A DNA stretch of 64,000 bases, from the NCBI RefSeq assembly GCF_026191375.1, contig NZ_JAODTL010000054.1, positions 1-64,000 of the forward strand, in the 5' to 3' direction. The DNA is from Marinomonas pontica. GTDB lineage: Bacteria; Pseudomonadota; Gammaproteobacteria; Pseudomonadales; Marinomonadaceae. Under the pieces are notes generated by a model, which was given only the letters and a program-made list of their open reading frames with translations, was not told the DNA's origin and did not search any database. Shown in pieces: positions 60,743-64,000 of this stretch. The stretch's first letter is position 1, and each line of letters starts with the position of its first letter. A program made the translations under genes and the position numbers.

Positions 60743-61653
60743 CTAATCTAAAGAAGTAACAAGCAAGTCAAACTGAGCGTCTTTCTGCTGCCATAAGGTA
60801 TTCACCCATTGCTGGAAATGCGCCCTGTATTCAGGGTCATTGTGATAATCACCCAACAGCGCCGCGTCAATCGGCAGGATTCGTATATGCACCTTTATGT
60901 TTGCGACCTTCCCACAAAGATAATCAAAAAAGCGAGGGGCTCCATTCGGATACACGATAGTCACGTCTATTAACTGATGCAATTTACCGTTCATTGCATT
61001 TAAGGCAAACGACAGGCCGCCCGCCTTGGGCATCAATAAATGCTTATAATTGCTTTCTTGCTGTGCTTGTTTTTGATTTGTAAAACGCGTTCCTTCCAAG
61101 AAATTCATAATCGACACCGGAAAATGTTGAAACTTTTCACACGCTTTCTGAGTAACCTCGATGTCTTTTCCTTTTAGTTCAGGGTGTTTTTTAAGTCGCT
61201 CTTGGCTATAGCGCTTCATAAATGGAAATTCCAAAGCCCACCAAGCCAAACCAATAAAGGGCACCCAAATAAGCTCTCGTTTTAGAAAAAATTTAATGAA
61301 TGGAATGCGGCGATTAAACAAGCGCTGAAGTATCAGAATATCAACCCAAGACTGATGATTGGCCGTTATCATGTACCATTCATTTCGTGCGAAGGATTGC
61401 CCCCAAAAACACGTATATCGGATCGTCCGAGAAGGCGTTGATTTAGATTGTTCACCGCAATCCAAAAAGTCGCAATCTGATCTAAAATAACATTCAGTAC
61501 AGCGCGGACAGCTGGAAAAGGTAAAAAAAACTTACACACTGCCAACAGCATGACTGGCACAAAACACGCCAATGTGTTCAGGACAATTAAAATAAATGAA
61601 AGCACACCGCGAAGAACAAAGATAACAGGCATAAATACGCTCAAAACCATCAA
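60743..61653 (-). CDS. acyltransferase, YihG/PlsC family, frameshifted in this sequence
   Basis: Inner-membrane lysophospholipid acyltransferase, 303 residues when repaired. N-terminal hydrophobic segment (about 5-40), HxxxxD in ITANHQSWVDILIL, then FMKRYS and NFLEGTRFT. The break is at five C (plus 61400-61404); a sixth gives VFGGQSFARNEWYM. Confidence 0.88.
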
Positions 61654-61878
61654 AATTAACCCATTATACTAACGGAAATCCTCATTATTTACACGCAAGC
61701 TAAGTAGCCAGCTTTCCCAATAAAACTGTATAGTAAACAGACGATTAGAATGACCAATAAACACACAGAAAGAATACGACATAATTGACATCATTCATCA
61801 TTAACCCTTGTTAAGGAAAGTTCGAGAAAATCCTTCCTTACCAATTAACAAGAACGCAATAGGACAACTATTTCAGCT

Positions 61879-63285
61879 ATGCCAATGACCAAAGGGTTAA
61901 AAATCCGCCATAAACTGTTTGCCGTTTTTGTTCTGAGTAACATATTGCTCATCGTCTCTATGTGGCAGGCATTTCAATGGAGTTTTGACCGTGGTTTTGT
62001 TTCCTACGCAACAGAGCGCGATCGCGACTTTCTAGAGCAAATGGCCAATAGAACCGCCAACCTCTACATTTATTACGATGATTGGTATTTTTTGGTTCAA
62101 GAAAGTCGAATGGAATCAGAATGGCACCAAGCAAAACTCGAAAACCTTCGAGATTTAATTCCGCCACCTAGCACCCCCAATTTAGATTTGATTTATCCGT
62201 CACAGTATTACCGACAACGCTTTTTGCTGTTTGATGCGCAACAGAAACCCATCATAGGAAAAGTGCACTTTACCGACGCCGAGACTCATGCGGTTGTGGT
62301 CAATAAAAAAACCGTAGGATACGTTGGTCTGCGTTCAATTCGTGAGCTGGTACAAGATCAAACCTTGCGCTTTGTAAGACAACAAGGTGAAGCCTTTTTA
62401 CTGATTTCCGCCTTTATGCTGGCTATTGCGGCACTGTTAACATGGCCTTTGGCTCAATGGTTGAGTCGGCCTATTACATCAATGCAACGCGCCACAAAAA
62501 AATTGGCCGCAGGAAAATATGAGACTAGAATCACAGTAAAAGGCTCAGACGAACTTTCCAGCCTGAGTTGTGACTTTAATAATCTAGCCTGTACTTTAGA
62601 GCACACCAGAGAAGCCAGAAAAAGATGGGTTGCCGATACCGCCCATGAACTGCGGACACCTGTTGCTATATTGCGTGGGGAAATTGAAGCCATGCAAGAC
62701 GGAATTATTAAAGTAACGCCTGACAGTTTGGCCTCGTTACAACAGGAAACGCTTCATATCGCTCGCCTTATTGATGACTTAAACCAGCTATCCATGCATG
62801 ATGTAGGAAGCTTAAGTTATGAGATGGACGACATTCTGGTCAATGACATTATTGAGCAAACAGTGCAGTCAATGAATCTTCCTTTTAAAGAAGCCGGAAT
62901 AGAACTGATATTTGAATACTCTCAGAAAAAACCGATTGTGATGACAGGAGACTCAGATCGTTTACATCAATTGTTTTCGAACCTGATGAACAACTCACTA
63001 AAATATACAAACTCGCCCGGAAAACTGACGGTTAAGCTCGAAAAAGCACAGAAAAAAGCCATTATTCTCTTTGAGGATTCAGCACCAGGAGTCAGTGATG
63101 AGGACAAAAATAGAATTTTCGAACAGTTTTTCCGAGTGGAAAATTCAAGAAATAGAGCTACTGGAGGAAGAGGCTTAGGTCTTGCCATATGCTCTAATAT
63201 TGTAGATGGACATCAAGGAACTATTAGCGCTTATCATTCACCGGATGGTGGATTGGGTATAAAAATAGAATTTCCTTTAAATTAG
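61879..63285 (+). CDS. sensor histidine kinase, BaeS-like
   Basis: 468 residues: helix 1 (about 14-32), a periplasmic CHASE4-like domain, helix 2 (about 175-195), HAMP, His in DTAHELRTPVAILRGE, N box NLMNNSLKYT, G boxes GRGLGLAIC. With the next gene it resembles BaeSR, an envelope stress system controlling efflux. Gap to divergent acyltransferase is 225 bases without other features. Confidence 0.9.
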   Translation: MPMTKGLKIRHKLFAVFVLSNILLIVSMWQAFQWSFDRGFVSYATERDRDFLEQMANRTANLYIYYDDWYFLVQESRMESEWHQAKLENLRDLIPPPSTPNLDLIYPSQYYRQRFLLFDAQQKPIIGKVHFTDAETHAVVVNKKTVGYVGLRSIRELVQDQTLRFVRQQGEAFLLISAFMLAIAALLTWPLAQWLSRPITSMQRATKKLAAGKYETRITVKGSDELSSLSCDFNNLACTLEHTREARKRWVADTAHELRTPVAILRGEIEAMQDGIIKVTPDSLASLQQETLHIARLIDDLNQLSMHDVGSLSYEMDDILVNDIIEQTVQSMNLPFKEAGIELIFEYSQKKPIVMTGDSDRLHQLFSNLMNNSLKYTNSPGKLTVKLEKAQKKAIILFEDSAPGVSDEDKNRIFEQFFRVENSRNRATGGRGLGLAICSNIVDGHQGTISAYHSPDGGLGIKIEFPLN

Positions 63286-63316
63286 CCTCTTTTAACAAAT
63301 AGGAACGAATAACATT

Positions 63317-63997
63317 ATGAGTAAAGTACTGATTATTGAAGACGAACCAAAATTAGCAGAACTAATGAGCGCGTATTTGGAACAAGCCGGTTACGAACAC
63401 CATCACCTTGATCGTGGTGACATTGCCGTCAACTACATTAAAAACAACGCCGTTGACATTATTTTGCTGGATCTCATGTTGCCAGGACTAGACGGCGTAG
63501 AAATCTGCAAGCAAGTGCGTCAATTTAGCGGTGTCCCTATCATCATGGTGACTGCAAAAGCAGAAGAAATCGATCGTTTGATCGGCCTAGAAATGGGTGC
63601 TGACGATTACGTTTGCAAGCCTTTCAGCCCTCGTGAAATTGTAGCGCGTGTAAAAGCCAATTTGCGTCGTGTTGAATTAGATCAAGCAGAATCGCCTCGA
63701 ACTGATGGCTTTGACTTGGACGTTGATCGCCTACGCGCTACCTACAAAGGGGAATTGATCGACCTAACCACGGTTGAATTCCAACTGCTTCAACTACTAA
63801 TCAAAGAGCCTGGCCGAGTGTTTGGTCGAGATCTCATCATGAAAAGCATCTACGCAGACAGCCGCGTGGTGAGTGACAGAACCATCGACAGTCACATCAA
63901 AAAGCTGCGTAAGAAAATTTCTGCTGTCGCACCAGAATTAAACGTTATTCACTCTGTCTACGGTGCTGGTTACCGATTCGAAAATAACGATCAATGA
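63317..63997 (+). CDS. OmpR-family response regulator, BaeR-like
   Basis: 226 residues: receiver with IIEDEPKLAELM, phospho-Asp in IILLDLMLPGLDG and Lys in DDYVCKPFSPRE, then a winged helix (FDLDVDRLRATYKGE, DRTIDSHIKKLRKKI, YGAGYRFE). 31 bases after the kinase. Complete within the window. Confidence 0.93.
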   Translation: MSKVLIIEDEPKLAELMSAYLEQAGYEHHHLDRGDIAVNYIKNNAVDIILLDLMLPGLDGVEICKQVRQFSGVPIIMVTAKAEEIDRLIGLEMGADDYVCKPFSPREIVARVKANLRRVELDQAESPRTDGFDLDVDRLRATYKGELIDLTTVEFQLLQLLIKEPGRVFGRDLIMKSIYADSRVVSDRTIDSHIKKLRKKISAVAPELNVIHSVYGAGYRFENNDQ

Positions 63998-64000
63998 TCT

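Noticed and set aside
1..64000. CRISPR arrays, transposases, integrases, tRNA or rRNA genes
   Set aside because: None was seen: no regular direct repeats, no mobile-element proteins, no tRNA-like cloverleaf noticed by eye.

Overview
The window looks like a chromosomal segment of a marine gammaproteobacterium of the Oceanospirillales, most like Marinomonas. This is inferred from gene content and order (TyrA-AroA fusion, pheA-serC-gyrA order, the proA-nadD-rsfS-rlmH-mrdAB-mltB-rlpA-dacA-ybeD-lipBA block, ubiG-yciK) and from the general look of the proteins; no database search was possible. I saw no rRNA, tRNA, insertion sequence, prophage or CRISPR array. Most of the window is housekeeping DNA on the minus strand.

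Layout. Bases 1-9400 hold nitrate assimilation, all on the minus strand: regulators nasT-nasS, then a sigma-54-like promoter with an ANTAR-type attenuator leader, then nrtA-nrtB-nrtD (nitrate uptake), an FAD oxidoreductase, nirB and the first bases of a probable nirD. Bases 9600-17500 hold a LuxR-type regulator and a Lap-type biofilm module: the type I exporter parts LapB and LapC, the inactive c-di-GMP receptor LapD and the periplasmic protease LapG. Bases 17500-26250 are mixed: DTW protein, pdxJ, a 3-methyladenine glycosylase, a DsbA-like protein, a Fur-box-preceded bfd opposite two complementary bacterioferritin subunits, parC, a bicupin, a monooxygenase-acetyltransferase fusion and a candidate structured RNA. 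Bases 26250-43950 carry polyamine synthesis (speA, aguB), lipoate synthesis (lipA, lipB), the cell elongation and peptidoglycan block, proA, trmO, rpsA and cmk. Bases 43950-51300 carry aromatic amino acid and serine synthesis plus gyrA. The remainder holds ubiG, yciK, a pitrilysin-like protease, fabV, a glycosyltransferase, a YebC paralog, an acyltransferase and a BaeSR-like two-component system.

The most striking technical fact is that at least eleven genes, and probably twelve, are broken by one or two single-base indels. They include gyrA, mrdA, lipB, serC and pheA. Most sit in homopolymers, and in every case restoring the indels gives a whole number of codons and a family-length protein. 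This points to base-calling or assembly errors rather than gene decay, so these loci are annotated as single genes with the shift noted.

The best biological leads are: (1) the sigma-54-like promoter followed by two AnnGnn hexaloop hairpins and a terminator before nrtA, next to the NasT gene that should read it; (2) a TyrA-AroA fusion whose AroA half has lost nearly all EPSP synthase active-site residues; (3) a complementary pair of bacterioferritins; (4) an ABM-RimJ domain fusion; (5) a multi-hairpin intergenic transcript candidate ending in a strong terminator.
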